Source: Saccharopolyspora erythraea NRRL 2338 (GTDB taxonomy: Bacteria > Actinomycetota > Actinomycetes > Mycobacteriales > Pseudonocardiaceae). Taken from it: a DNA stretch of 64,000 nt. The stretch covers positions 1,039,584 to 1,103,583 of the forward strand of contig NC_009142.1 of the NCBI RefSeq assembly GCF_000062885.1. The letters run 5' to 3'. Both the position numbers and the translations under genes were made by a program. Position 1 is the first letter of the stretch. Each line of letters starts with the position of its first letter. The notes under the pieces were generated by a model. It ran no database searches. It was not told the origin of the DNA and was given only the letters and a program-made list of their open reading frames with translations. Shown in pieces: positions 35,056-44,431 of the stretch.

Positions 35056-36395
35056 GACGAAGACCGTAGCGGGATGCGCACCCGCAGCCGCCACCTCGAA
35101 CCGTCCGCGCCCGCGCTCATCTCGCCGCCGAGGGCCTGCACGCGGTGCCGGATACCCGACAGCCCGAGCCCGGACCGGCGATTCGAAGCCAGCCCGATCC
35201 GGCGTTTCGATCCCTGCCCCGAACGGCGGTTCGATCCCAGCCCCGTCCGGCACTTCGAGCGAGCGGAGCCGACCGGGTTGGTCATGTCGAGGCTCAGCTC
35301 GCCGTCGTCGACGACCACGCGCAGGTCGACTGGGACCGGCCCAGCGTGCCGCAGCACGTTGGTCAGTCCCTCCCGCGCCACCCGGTACGCCTCCCGGCTG
35401 ATGTGTTGCGGGACCGCGTCCACGTCTCCTCGGACGTCGGTCCGCAGTTCCAGGCCCGCGAGGTCGGTCGACCGGGCCAGTCCTGCCAGGTCGCGCAGGC
35501 TTGGCGCGGTGTTGCGGTCGATCGGAGCCTCCGCGCGCAGCACGCCGAGTGCGTGGTCGAGGTCTTCGAGCGCGCGGCGGGTGGATTCCTCGATCGCCCG
35601 CAGCGCCTGCCGGGCGAACTCCGGGTCGGTGTCCAGCACGCGACCGGCCGCGCTCGCCTGCAGGGTCACGACGTTGAGCGTGTGGCCGACCGAGTCGTGC
35701 AGCTCCGAGGCGATGCGATTCCGTTCGGAGAGCTGTTCGACGCGGTGCAGCAACCGCTCCCGAGCCGACGGCCCGAGCAGCACCGGCGCGAGCCTGCTCA
35801 GCAGCTCCCCGATTCCGGCGACCAGTAGGACACCCGCGGCGACCAGGCCGAGTCCCGCCAGCGGTGCCCACGGTTCACCGAGGCCGAACCACTGGTAGAG
35901 CGGGTGTGCGCGGAAGAGTCCGGCGCTGTCCAGCACCGGCGAGACGAGCAGGACCAGGATGAACGGCGGCACCACCAGCGTCAGCGCGCCGACCAGGGTC
36001 CCGGCGGACAGGTGGACGAGGTACCAGGCCGCGGTGCGCCAGCGGTCGGCCCACGACTCGGCGCGTCCGATGTCGTGCCCGGTGACCGGTCCGCCAATCA
36101 GGGCCTTCGACACCGAGCCTTCGAGCAGCCGCGTGACCGGGACCAACGCGGTGGCCGTGCAGGCCGCCAGCACGAAGACCACCTGCACGGCGAGCACCAA
36201 TCCCGCCGGCAGCGGGGGCATCAGCAGCCCTCGGTCCAGCAGCGGACCGACCACGGTGATCGCCAGCGCGAGGTAAGGGATCGCCAGCGTCGAGCCGAGG
36301 ACCAGATGAGCCCATCGCAGGTAGGTGGAACGGGCGGCGAACGGCCGGACGAGCCGCAACAGCGTGGGCACCACCGCATCCTCCTCGGTGCTCAC
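35052..36395 (-). CDS. NarL-type sensor histidine kinase with an 8-residue repeat in the ATPase domain
   Basis: A 447-residue membrane kinase. About six hydrophobic segments fill the first 200 residues (for example AIPYLALAITVVGPLL and AGLVLAVQVVFVLAACTATAL). HisKA_3 follows with His233 in ELHDSVGHTLN, and a HATPase_c domain with N-box REGLTNVLRHAG and G-box GLGLSGIRHRV. Just before the G-box, residues 385-408 are three copies of an 8-residue unit (GLGSNRRS, GQGSKRRI, GLASNRRS) that is not a family feature. GTG start coupled to the upstream membrane-protein gene. Confidence 0.92.
   Translation of the reverse strand: MSTEEDAVVPTLLRLVRPFAARSTYLRWAHLVLGSTLAIPYLALAITVVGPLLDRGLLMPPLPAGLVLAVQVVFVLAACTATALVPVTRLLEGSVSKALIGGPVTGHDIGRAESWADRWRTAAWYLVHLSAGTLVGALTLVVPPFILVLLVSPVLDSAGLFRAHPLYQWFGLGEPWAPLAGLGLVAAGVLLVAGIGELLSRLAPVLLGPSARERLLHRVEQLSERNRIASELHDSVGHTLNVVTLQASAAGRVLDTDPEFARQALRAIEESTRRALEDLDHALGVLRAEAPIDRNTAPSLRDLAGLARSTDLAGLELRTDVRGDVDAVPQHISREAYRVAREGLTNVLRHAGPVPVDLRVVVDDGELSLDMTNPVGSARSKCRTGLGSNRRSGQGSKRRIGLASNRRSGLGLSGIRHRVQALGGEMSAGADGSRWRLRVRIPLRSSS
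35163..35243 (-). repeat. 24-bp tandem repeat inside the kinase gene
   Basis: Three 24-bp units and part of a fourth, each containing a TTCGA core, encode the 8-residue repeats next to the ATP-lid glycine box. The copy number is in frame, so slippage would alter length without breaking the gene. Confidence 0.8.
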
Positions 36396-37345
36396 GCCGG
36401 TTCGGGCCCCAACCCGCAAAGTCCGCACCGCCCGCGGGTGCGCAGCTGGTAGAAGCGCGTGGCGGGGGTCAGCACCAGACCCCACAGCAGCCAGCTCCCG
36501 TAGAAGACCATCGGCGGCCACGCGTGCATGCCTTCGATCGGCCTGGGAGCCGGAGCCCCCGGAATCCCGAGCATCTGAACGGCGGCCGGGAGCCCCATCG
36601 TCAGCAGCAGCCCGGAGCCGAACCATCCGCCGAACAGCAGCAGGCCGCGCGGTGTCGGTCTCCCGGCCAGGCCCGGGATCCAGCGGGGCCAGACGCGGCC
36701 CCAGCGGTGCACGAGCGCCAGCGACAGCACGAGCCCGACGAGCGCCGCGGGCACCACGAGCCATCCCCTGGTGAAGCCGTCGCGGGCGAGGTCGGAGTGG
36801 TCGAGGCCGATCGTGCCGCCCAGCGCCCAGTGCGTTTTGAGCAGCGGGTAAGGCAGCCCGGACAGGAAACCCGCGTAGCCGAGCCAGAGACGCTGCTCGA
36901 CGGGTGGAGTAGTGGAGTTCCGGCCGCAGTCGCGGCACTGGGCGAGGGCTCGCCGCCGGTAGCGGACCAGTGCTCTGAACAGCAGGATCGCGGCGACAAG
37001 TGCGAGTGCGCGGGTGAGCGCCATCGGCCAGTCGGGCACCGGCTCGCCGACGAACAGGTAGTTGATCGGCATCGCGATGTCGAAGAACACACCACCGGCG
37101 GCCAGCAGCAGCATGCCGAGTGCGATGGCGGTCAGGGCGGTGGTGACGCTGTGGTGGCGGAACATCATCGCCGCGGCCGCGGTCACGCCGAGGGCAGCGG
37201 CCAGGGGCGTGACCCACGCGGGGATCACGAAGAGGATCTCGCCGCGCGGGAGGACGCTGGCTGTCAGGAAGGCCAGCAGCGTCACCGCGGATGCGGCCAG
37301 CGCCGCGGCGGCGTGGACGTGAGTTCGGGGATGCGGGGTTTCCAT
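36392..37345 (-). CDS. Unknown membrane protein with two CxxC motifs, in the two-component operon
   Basis: A 317-residue polytopic protein with about eight hydrophobic segments (for example ALAASAVTLLAFLTASV, VTTALTAIALGMLLLAAGGV, GWLVVPAALVGLVLSLALVH, MVFYGSWLLWGLVLTPATR). A cytoplasmic loop has CRDCG and the C-terminus RGRCGLCG, possibly a shared metal site. ATG after CCGGAGCC; its stop overlaps the kinase GTG. The C-terminal half resembles a broken gene at 41.7-42.5 kb (HRWGxVxPR, LLWGLxL, TRxRCG). Its role next to the two-component pair is unknown. Confidence 0.82.
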   Translation of the reverse strand: METPHPRTHVHAAAALAASAVTLLAFLTASVLPRGEILFVIPAWVTPLAAALGVTAAAAMMFRHHSVTTALTAIALGMLLLAAGGVFFDIAMPINYLFVGEPVPDWPMALTRALALVAAILLFRALVRYRRRALAQCRDCGRNSTTPPVEQRLWLGYAGFLSGLPYPLLKTHWALGGTIGLDHSDLARDGFTRGWLVVPAALVGLVLSLALVHRWGRVWPRWIPGLAGRPTPRGLLLFGGWFGSGLLLTMGLPAAVQMLGIPGAPAPRPIEGMHAWPPMVFYGSWLLWGLVLTPATRFYQLRTRGRCGLCGLGPEPA

Positions 37346-37483
37346 GGCGGCTCCGGGGGTATGGAGGGGATCACCACGAATGCTCGTCCGCACCCGCGGC
37401 CGTCACCTCCCGCTCCGGAGGGGTCCGCCTCCCGCCCGGGAGGGAATCCGATCAAGATGGGTGCGTACCGGGCGATTCATCCC

Positions 37484-37489
37484 TAATGT
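37484..37489 (+). promoter_or_regulatory. Probable leaderless -10 of the Gln-rich lipoprotein gene
   Basis: TAATGT ends 6 nt before the ATG at 37496, the spacing expected when transcription begins at the start codon. No ribosome site is present. No convincing -35 is seen. Confidence 0.55.
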
Positions 37490-37495
37490 CGTGTC

Positions 37496-37729
37496 ATGAC
37501 CCGATCCGTGATCCGAAACGCCCGTGGTTCGAAGGTCGTCGGGGCGGTCGCGACCGCCGTGTTCGCCCTGATGGTCACCGCGGGATGCAACGACACCGCC
37601 CCGCCCGCCGACCAGGAGCAGGAACAGGAGCAGGAGCAGCAGGACGGCGACGACCAGCAGCAGCCCCAGCAGCCCCCGCAACAGCAGCAGCCCGAGCAGG
37701 ACGGTGGTGGCGAGCAGGACGACAACTGA
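37496..37729 (+). CDS. Small Gln/Glu-rich lipoprotein
   Basis: A 77-residue predicted lipoprotein: a basic N-terminus (MTRSVIRNARGSKVVG), a hydrophobic core and the lipobox MVTAGC. The mature part is almost entirely Gln, Glu, Asp and Pro (QEQEQEQEQQDGDDQQQPQQ, then PEQDGGGEQDDN). No fold is expected, and no homologue is recognised beyond the lipoprotein type. It is probably leaderless. It is divergent from the membrane protein/kinase/regulator operon, so it may be a target or partner of that system; this is inference. Confidence 0.72.
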   Translation: MTRSVIRNARGSKVVGAVATAVFALMVTAGCNDTAPPADQEQEQEQEQQDGDDQQQPQQPPQQQQPEQDGGGEQDDN

Positions 37730-38116
37730 CCGCTGATCCGGTCGAGCGGTCGCTGACTCCTTCGACTTGACCGCTGACTCCGTCGAGCGGGGCGTGCGGG
37801 TGCGTGCGGGCAACTGTCGCGCCGCACGTCCCGCTGCGGGGTCCGGCAGCCGGGGCCGCCGTCAGCGGCAAGGCCCGCGCTGCTTGGTCCGTCCGCAGGC
37901 CCCGCCTTGTTCGTCCGGCTGCTGGCGTGTTCCGGCGCGAGTGTCGCGCGCCCCGGCTGCCGCCATGTTCGTCGCGCCTCCGGCCTCCGCCGTCCGCTTT
38001 GACCGCCGTCCCCGGCTGCCGCCGTGACCGCCGCGCCCCCGGCTGCCGCCGTGGCCGCGGGCCTCCGCCGTGCGCCTCCGGCCCCCATGCCTCGATGATC
38101 GTCCAGACCCAGCGCC
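37730..38116. other. Gene-free GC-rich interval before ychF
   Basis: Nearly 390 bp with short repeats (GACCGCTGA and CTCCGTCGAGCGG types at 37728-37790; GGCTGCCGCCGTG twice near 38020 and 38045). Open frames here have no recognisable product. The promoter of ychF lies at its right end. Confidence 0.4.
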
Positions 38117-38122
38117 TAGACT
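38117..38122 (+). promoter_or_regulatory. Probable leaderless -10 of ychF
   Basis: TAGACT (TANNNT) ends 8 nt before the GTG of ychF, and no ribosome site precedes the start, which suggests transcription from at or near the start codon. Confidence 0.5.
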
Positions 38123-38130
38123 TTTCACCC

Positions 38131-39210
<1,080 letters not shown>

Positions 39211-39436
39211 TCCGGACGCTATAGCGGGACCTGCGTGCTGTCCTCCTGCCAGTGCAAGCGGGCACGCCGGGCGTGCGACCTGGTGGCCCATCTCGGCGAC
39301 CCGCGCGCGGCCAAGCGGTAAGGCAGGTGTTCCCGAGCTGCTGGAAGTGGACTCTGATGCAAAGGGATGTCCTCGCCGGGCGCGGAGCAGGTGACCGTCA
39401 ACCCCGCTCTGACAACCGCGATGGCGGCCGCAGCGC

Positions 39437-39814
39437 TCAGCGGCGGTGGGTTGCGCAGGCGATGCACGTCGTCGTGGCGGGCAGGGCTTCCAGGCGCTCC
39501 GGTGCGATGGGGCTCCCGCACCGCTCGCACAGGCCGTAGGTGCCGTCGTCGAGGCGGGCGGCGGCGCGGTCCAGGGCTTCGAGGTCGCGACGGGCGTCGG
39601 CGAGCAGGCCCTGCACCTGGGCGCGTTCGTAGGCGATGGTCGCGCCCTCGGGGTCGTGCTCGTCGTCGGTGCCCGTCCACGTCGAGACCTCGCGGATGGA
39701 CGACAGGTGGCGTTGCAGGGAGCTGATCCTGGCCGTCGCGCCGGCGCGCTCCTCGGCCAGCAGCTTCCGCGCCGTCTTCGCATCCAGCCGGGCCTGCGGT
39801 TTCCGATCGCTCAT
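39437..39814 (-). CDS. DksA/TraR-family zinc-finger protein
   Basis: A 125-residue protein with an N-terminal coiled-coil region (ARKLLAEERAGATARISSLQ) and a C-terminal four-Cys zinc finger (YGLCERCGSPI and TTTCIACA). The middle contains YERAQVQGLLADARRDLEALD and RLDDGTYG, typical of the family. Such proteins bind in the RNA polymerase secondary channel or are general regulators. The gene appears monocistronic. The 225 bp between ychF and its stop holds nothing recognisable. Confidence 0.9.
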   Translation of the reverse strand: MSDRKPQARLDAKTARKLLAEERAGATARISSLQRHLSSIREVSTWTGTDDEHDPEGATIAYERAQVQGLLADARRDLEALDRAAARLDDGTYGLCERCGSPIAPERLEALPATTTCIACATHRR

Positions 39815-40006
39815 GCAAGGTGAACGCCGCCGACCCGCCCGCTATGCCGCATCGGCCCGCCCGCTATGCCGCCGACCCGCAACGCCGCCCGCCCGCTACG
39901 CCCGCTAGCTGTCCCGCATCGGCCCGGCGGCGGCCCGTCTGGCGGGCCCCCGCGTGCCATCAGACCATGTGACCAGGTCAGTAGCCGTCCGTCCACGGAG
40001 GCAGCG

Positions 40007-40687
40007 ATGCGCCAGACCAACCTCACCGGGGAGCCGGCCGAGTACCTCGACGCCCGCGAGGAGCTGCGTCGAGCCGAGATCGACCTGATGCGCCGGCGCG
40101 AGCGGGTCGCGGAGCTGCGCCGCCGGCTGCCGCTGGGGCCCGCCGTCGACGACTACGCGTTCGAGGAAGGCCCCGAGGACCTCGACGCCGGTGACTCCCC
40201 GGCGCGCACGGTCCGGCTGAGCGAGCTGTTCACCGGCCCCGGGCGTGAGCTGCTCGTCTACCACCTGATGTACGGCAAGAAGCAGACCGAGCCCTGCCCG
40301 ATGTGCACGATGTGGATCGACGGGCTCAACGGGATCGCCCACCACGTCAGGCAGAACGCCGACTTCGCCGTCGTCGCCGCGGCCGACCTGCCCTCGCTGC
40401 GCGCGCACGCCAGGAACCGGGGGTGGACGAACGTCCGCCTGCTCAGCGCCGAGGACAGCACGTTCAAACAGGACCTGGGCAGCGAGGACACCGAGGGGAA
40501 CCAGGACTCCACGGTGTCGGTGTTCGTCCGCGACGACGGCGGGTCGGTGCGCCACTTCTACTCGGTGCACCCGAGGATGGCCGACGACATCGACGAGCGC
40601 GGCATCGATCTGCTCACCCCGGTTTGGCACCTGCTCGACCTCACCCGGCGAGGCCGCGGCGACTGGTACCCGACGCTGAGCTACTGA
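40007..40687 (+). CDS. DUF899 thioredoxin-like protein
   Basis: A 226-residue DUF899 protein of the thioredoxin fold: an N-terminal helix (EYLDAREELRRAEIDLMRRR), then LSELFTGPGRELLVYHLMYG and the Cys motif CPMCTMWIDGLNG. VSVFVRDDGGSVRHFYSVHP and LTPVWHLLDLTRRGRGDW follow. Its redox partner and substrate are not known. ATG after GGAGG. The 3' end overlaps the convergent EamA transporter gene by 7 bp. Confidence 0.9.
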   Translation: MRQTNLTGEPAEYLDAREELRRAEIDLMRRRERVAELRRRLPLGPAVDDYAFEEGPEDLDAGDSPARTVRLSELFTGPGRELLVYHLMYGKKQTEPCPMCTMWIDGLNGIAHHVRQNADFAVVAAADLPSLRAHARNRGWTNVRLLSAEDSTFKQDLGSEDTEGNQDSTVSVFVRDDGGSVRHFYSVHPRMADDIDERGIDLLTPVWHLLDLTRRGRGDWYPTLSY

Positions 40688-41649
40688 GACGCCACCGGCG
40701 GCGCCGTCGTCCGGCTCGACCGCGGCTGCGGGGTGGACTTGTGCCAGCGGGTCAGGGCCACGCCGAGGAGGACGACGGCCATGCCGGTCAGGACCCGGGC
40801 GCTGAGGTCCTCGTGGAGGACGACCGCGCCCAGGGCCACCGAGACCACGGGGAGCAGGTAGCCGACGGTCGCCGCGTTGGTGGGGCCTTCGTCCTCGATG
40901 AGGCGGAAGTTGAGGTGGAAGGTCAGGCCTGTGGAGAAGATGCCGAGGGCCGCCACGGCCGCCAACGCCGTCAGGTCGAAGTGGACCGGTGGCGCACCGC
41001 TGACGGGCAGCGCCAATGCGCTCCATCCCGTCGCGGTGAGGAGCTGGGCCGCCGACAGCGCGACCGGTGGGGTGCCCCGACCGGCGAGTTTCCGCGCCAT
41101 GTAGGCGAATGCGACCGCATAGCTCACCGCTGCCGCGAGGAGTGCGAACGCTGCCCAGCTGAGCAGGCCGGTCTGCTGCCACGGCGCGAAGATCAGCAGG
41201 GTGCCCGCGAAGCCGAGCAGGAGACCGCCCAAACGGACCGGGCGCAGCCCGCGCTCGGTGCCGAGTCCGATGCCGATCAGCAGCGACCACAGCGGGGTCG
41301 TCGCGTTCAGGACACCGGCGACACCGGAGTCGAGCGTCTGTTCACCGATGCTGAAGAGGAAGAACGGCAGCGCGTTGCAGAAGAAGGCGGCGACGAGCAG
41401 GTGGCCCCAGGTGGCCCGGTCGCGCGGGAGGCGCTGACGGGCCCGGGCCGCCAGCGCGAGGAGCGCGGTCGCGCCCAGCGCGCAGCGGGCGAAGGTGATC
41501 TGGGCCGGCGACATGCCGTTGTTCAGCGCCAGCTTGATCCAGAGGAAACCCGACCCCCACAGCAGTGCGAGCACCGCGATGCGCACTGCCGGTCCACGTC
41601 CACTGCCGACCACGATGGCCTCCCTCGCCGGTTCGCTTGGCAAGGACAT
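40681..41649 (-). CDS. EamA/DMT-family transporter
   Basis: A 322-residue drug/metabolite transporter with ten hydrophobic segments in two EamA repeats: IAVLALLWGSGFLWIKLALN through LIFAPW, then WAAFALLAAAVSYAVAFAYM through LTGMAVVLLGVAL. Family marks are GVLNATTPLWSLLIG and PTNAATVGYLLPVVSVALGA. It is likely a small-metabolite exporter; the substrate is unknown. An unusually AT-rich promoter region lies upstream. The ribosome site for the ATG is weak. Confidence 0.9.
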   Translation of the reverse strand: MSLPSEPAREAIVVGSGRGPAVRIAVLALLWGSGFLWIKLALNNGMSPAQITFARCALGATALLALAARARQRLPRDRATWGHLLVAAFFCNALPFFLFSIGEQTLDSGVAGVLNATTPLWSLLIGIGLGTERGLRPVRLGGLLLGFAGTLLIFAPWQQTGLLSWAAFALLAAAVSYAVAFAYMARKLAGRGTPPVALSAAQLLTATGWSALALPVSGAPPVHFDLTALAAVAALGIFSTGLTFHLNFRLIEDEGPTNAATVGYLLPVVSVALGAVVLHEDLSARVLTGMAVVLLGVALTRWHKSTPQPRSSRTTAPPVASQ

Positions 41650-41654
41650 TGCCG

Positions 41655-41718
41655 GACTGGACGAGTAAGAACAAGTGAAATAATCTTGCTCTATTGTTTA
41701 GGTAATCTGGATTGTTAA
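41655..41718 (-). promoter_or_regulatory. AT-rich island with AACAAT repeats upstream of the EamA gene
   Basis: About 60 bp that is clearly AT-rich in a genome around 70% GC. On the minus strand it contains two direct repeats (TTAACAATCC and TAAACAATAG) about 18 bp apart, upstream of AAGATTATTTC. It is probably the EamA promoter with a regulator site. It also lies just upstream of the broken gene on the other strand. Confidence 0.45.
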
Positions 41719-41742
41719 CTTTCCTCTCGCGGGGGAGGTCCG

Positions 41743-42515
41743 GTGCACCTTCGTGGCATGGGCAAAGGTGAGGAAAGGACGACCGCACCGGGTGAGGCGA
41801 GGACGGCTGCACCGGGTGAGGCGAGGACGGCTGCACCAGGTGGGACCGCAGCGTGGGCACGCAGATGGGCGAGTGCGGCGGTGGCCTTCGCCGTCGGGTA
41901 CGGCCTGCTGCGCCTGTACTGGGCGGCGGGCGGTCGGTGGGGCTACACGGCGTGCGACCGGACCGAGGTGTCGAGCGCTGCTGAGATCGCGAGCGGTCAC
42001 GGTGCCGACCGGGTGGTGGCGTTGCCGAGGCCCTGTTCCACCCGCGGGAATGCCGAACGGGATGCCCAGCACCCACAGCAGATGCGGAACGCTGAGCCCG
42101 ACGACCACCGGCGCCGCAGCCGCCGCGTACGCCCATCCGACCCCACGACGGCACAGGGCGGGGTCCGGCGGCCGGGGATGCGCACAGCGCGTTCGGCGGG
42201 CTCCTGAAGCTGGGGCTCGCCCACCGCTGGGGCCAGGTCGTCCCGCGCTCGGTGCCGCTGCTGCGCGGACGCCGGGTCCCGAGGCCGCTCGCCGTCGTCC
42301 CCGCCGGGGCGGTGGCGCTGGTGTCCTACGGGTTGCCCGGCATCGCCATCATCGCCGAGGCGCTGCCGGTCGGCGCCACGACGTGGGCGGAACTGGGTGG
42401 GGTTTGGGCTTACGCGGCAACGGAAGTCGTGTTCCTGCTGTGGGGCCTCGCGCTCGCGGTCGCGACGTTCGGGTACCACCTGGCCACCAGATCCCGTTGC
42501 GGCACTGCGAACCGC
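41743..42515 (+). pseudogene. Broken membrane-protein gene with an apparently inverted middle
   Basis: The GTG start has a good ribosome site (GGGGGAGG). The N-terminal part encodes a tandem APGEARTA repeat (24-bp units at 41785 and 41809), then a membrane segment (AAVAFAVGYGLLRLYWAAGG). The C-terminal part, in another plus frame, reads AFGGLLKLGLAHRWGQVVPR, LAVVPAGAVALVSYGLPGIA and VVFLLWGLALAVATFGYHLA, and has no stop before merR. The missing middle, WAYAAAAAPVVVGLSVPHLL then WVLGIPFGIPAG, is present on the minus strand at about 42005-42165. It is distantly like the membrane protein at 36.4-37.3 kb. Confidence 0.55.
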
Positions 42516-42914
42516 TCAGCGGGTGGCCGACTCGCGTTCCGCTGCGGTCAGGAAGTCGACGAGCGCGCCCCGGGTCTGCTGGAGGCAGCTGATGCGGTCG
42601 TCGATGCCGCTCAGCTGCGAGCGCAGGGTCGCGAGGAGGTCCGGGCACGGGTCGAGCACCGGCACCTCGCCGCGTGCGCAGGGCAGGATGTCGCGGATGA
42701 CCTCGGTGGTGAGCCCGGCGGCCAGCAACCGCCGGATCTGGCGGACGACGGTGACCGCCTCGGGGGAGTAGTGCCGGTAACCGCTCGGTGCGCGGTGCGA
42801 CGACAACAAACCCTGCTGCTCGTAGTAGCGCAGCAGGCGCTGGCTCACGCCGGTCTGGCGGGACAGTTCGCCGATCTTCATGAGATCCGGCGCATAGCGA
42901 GTTGACTCTGACAT
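42516..42914 (-). CDS. MerR-family transcriptional regulator
   Basis: A 132-residue MerR regulator: winged helix-turn-helix MKIGELSRQTGVSQRLLRYY, EQQGLLSSHRAPSGYRHYS, then a dimerisation helix and a C-terminal part with three Cys (LPCARG, LDPCPD, SCLQQT) that could sense metals or oxidants. The first ATG overlaps a perfect ACATCGATGT palindrome; an ATG 11 codons downstream is the alternative. TAAAGT lies 9 nt before the first ATG, so the message may be leaderless. It is divergent from the alpha/beta hydrolase gene, its likely target. Confidence 0.92.
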   Translation of the reverse strand: MSESTRYAPDLMKIGELSRQTGVSQRLLRYYEQQGLLSSHRAPSGYRHYSPEAVTVVRQIRRLLAAGLTTEVIRDILPCARGEVPVLDPCPDLLATLRSQLSGIDDRISCLQQTRGALVDFLTAAERESATR

Positions 42915-42920
42915 CGATGT
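42911..42920. promoter_or_regulatory. Palindrome at the merR start
   Basis: ACATCGATGT, a perfect 10-bp palindrome, covers the merR start in the 80-bp divergent region to the hydrolase gene. It is a candidate MerR operator or simply part of the coding start. Confidence 0.35.
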
Positions 42921-42993
42921 AAGACTTTAGCGTTCACGGCACAGACCGCGGAAGGGCCGACCACCCGCCGCACGACCGTGAGGGGAAACCGCG

Positions 42994-43773
42994 ATGCCGT
43001 TGTCGCACAAGATCGTCGGGTCCGGGCCGGGACTGCTGCTCGCGCACGGGGCCACCGGGAACGTCGAGGGCAACTTCCCGTTCCTTGACGAGCTGGCCGC
43101 CGACCACACCGTCGTCGCGGCCGACTACCCCGGTTCCGGAGCGACCCCGAGGGCCGACGGCCCGCTGCGGCTCGACGACCTCGCCGACGACCTGGTCGCG
43201 ACCGCCGTGGACGCCGGTGTGGAGACGTTCGCGATCCTGGGCTACTCGATGGGAACGGCCGTCGCGATCCGCGCCGCGACCCGGCATCCGCGGCGGGTGT
43301 CCGCGCTCGTCCTGACGGCCGGGCTCACGCATCCGGACCGGCACCTGCGGCTCACGCTCGACCTCTGGCAGCGGCTGCGCGAAACGGGGGACCACTTCGC
43401 GCTGTCGCGGTTCCTGCTGCTCAACGGCCTGACCCCGGCGTCCCTCGACGCCGTCGAGCCGTGGGAGGAGACCGTCGCGCAGGCAGCGCACGGGCAGGCT
43501 CCCGGGGCCGACGACCACCTCGCGCTGCTGCGGACCGTCGACGTGCGCGCGGACCTGCCCGGGATCGGCGTCCCGACGCTCGTGGTGGCCACGGCGCGGG
43601 ACACGCTCGTGCCGCCCCACAACTCGCGGCGGATCGCGGAGGGCATCGCCGGCGCCCGGTTGGTCGAAATCGACGCCGGGCACCTCATCGCCGACGAGCG
43701 CCCCGGCGAATGGCTGGCCGCGGTGCGGGACTTCCTGTCCGGCGTGGCCGCAGCGCCCAGGGGAGCGGCCTAG
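42994..43773 (+). CDS. Alpha/beta-fold hydrolase
   Basis: A 259-residue soluble hydrolase: the HG-type oxyanion motif LLAHGATGN, ADYPGSGATP, the nucleophile Ser in LGYSMGTAVAI, an Asp in VVATARDTLVPPHNS and a His in EIDAGHLIADERP. The substrate is unknown. ATG after GAGGGGAAA. It is divergent from the MerR-type regulator gene 80 bp away, which probably controls it. Confidence 0.9.
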   Translation: MPLSHKIVGSGPGLLLAHGATGNVEGNFPFLDELAADHTVVAADYPGSGATPRADGPLRLDDLADDLVATAVDAGVETFAILGYSMGTAVAIRAATRHPRRVSALVLTAGLTHPDRHLRLTLDLWQRLRETGDHFALSRFLLLNGLTPASLDAVEPWEETVAQAAHGQAPGADDHLALLRTVDVRADLPGIGVPTLVVATARDTLVPPHNSRRIAEGIAGARLVEIDAGHLIADERPGEWLAAVRDFLSGVAAAPRGAA

Positions 43774-43864
43774 CGGACATACGTCAGTCGGAGATCCCGG
43801 AGCGAGAAGGCGGCTGAGGTTCCACCAGGCGACCAATCACGCAAGCCACATCTGAGACACGTCC

Positions 43865-44179
43865 TCAGTCGCGCGGCAGCAGGGGGCCGAGCGGGCCCAG
43901 GTCGATGTTGAGGTCCTCCGTGGTGAGTCCGAAGTGGTCGCGCAGCTCGCCCATCGCCTCTTCGAGCTTCATCAGGGCCATCCCCAGCTCCTCTTCCTGG
44001 TCCTCGTGCAGGTTGCCCTCGTCGACCCGGCGCAGCGCCTGGCGTTCCATCAGCTGCCGGATCAACTCGATGATGGTCAGCACAAGCTTGGCCAGGTCGC
44101 GCTGCACCGACTCGGAGTCGGTCTCGATACGGTGCGGCAGCCGGCCGGCGTGCCCACCTGTCCCGGGTTGTTCAGGCAT
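43865..44179 (-). CDS. gvpK: Gas vesicle protein GvpK
   Basis: A 104-residue GvpK: IETDSESVQRDLAKLVLTII, then ELIRQLMERQALRRVDEGNL and a C-terminal LTTEDLNIDLGPLGPLL. It is an essential accessory factor for gas vesicle assembly in other bacteria. It is the last gene of the operon, overlapping gvpS by 8 bp. Confidence 0.93.
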   Translation of the reverse strand: MPEQPGTGGHAGRLPHRIETDSESVQRDLAKLVLTIIELIRQLMERQALRRVDEGNLHEDQEEELGMALMKLEEAMGELRDHFGLTTEDLNIDLGPLGPLLPRD

Positions 44180-44429
44180 GGCTGTCGGGCTCCCAGTCGC
44201 GCAGGTCGGTGTCGCCCTCCCGGATGGAGCTGATGATGGCGCGCAACGACACCCGCACCAGGTCCACCCCGGCCAGCGAGATCGTCAGGTCCCCGGTCAG
44301 CACCACCCCACCCGCGAGCAGGCGGTCGAGCAGGTCGACCAGCGCGATCTCGTTGGACGCGCGGACGGGTTCGGACGGGCGGGGCGCGGGTTCGGTCGAG
44401 CCGGCGGGTTGGGTGCTGAGCTGCGACAT
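44172..44429 (-). CDS. gvpS: Gas vesicle GvpA-family minor protein (GvpS-like)
   Basis: An 85-residue protein with the GvpA-family core IALVDLLDRLLAGGVVLTGD, LTISLAGVDLVRVSLRAIIS. The N-terminal 30 residues are Pro/Ser-rich. The name GvpS follows its place between gvpL and gvpK, as recalled for Streptomyces; sequence alone supports only membership of the GvpA/J/M/S family. The ATG at MSQLSTQ lies 2 bp after the preceding stop. Confidence 0.85.
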   Translation of the reverse strand: MSQLSTQPAGSTEPAPRPSEPVRASNEIALVDLLDRLLAGGVVLTGDLTISLAGVDLVRVSLRAIISSIREGDTDLRDWEPDSHA

Positions 44430-44431
44430 CG

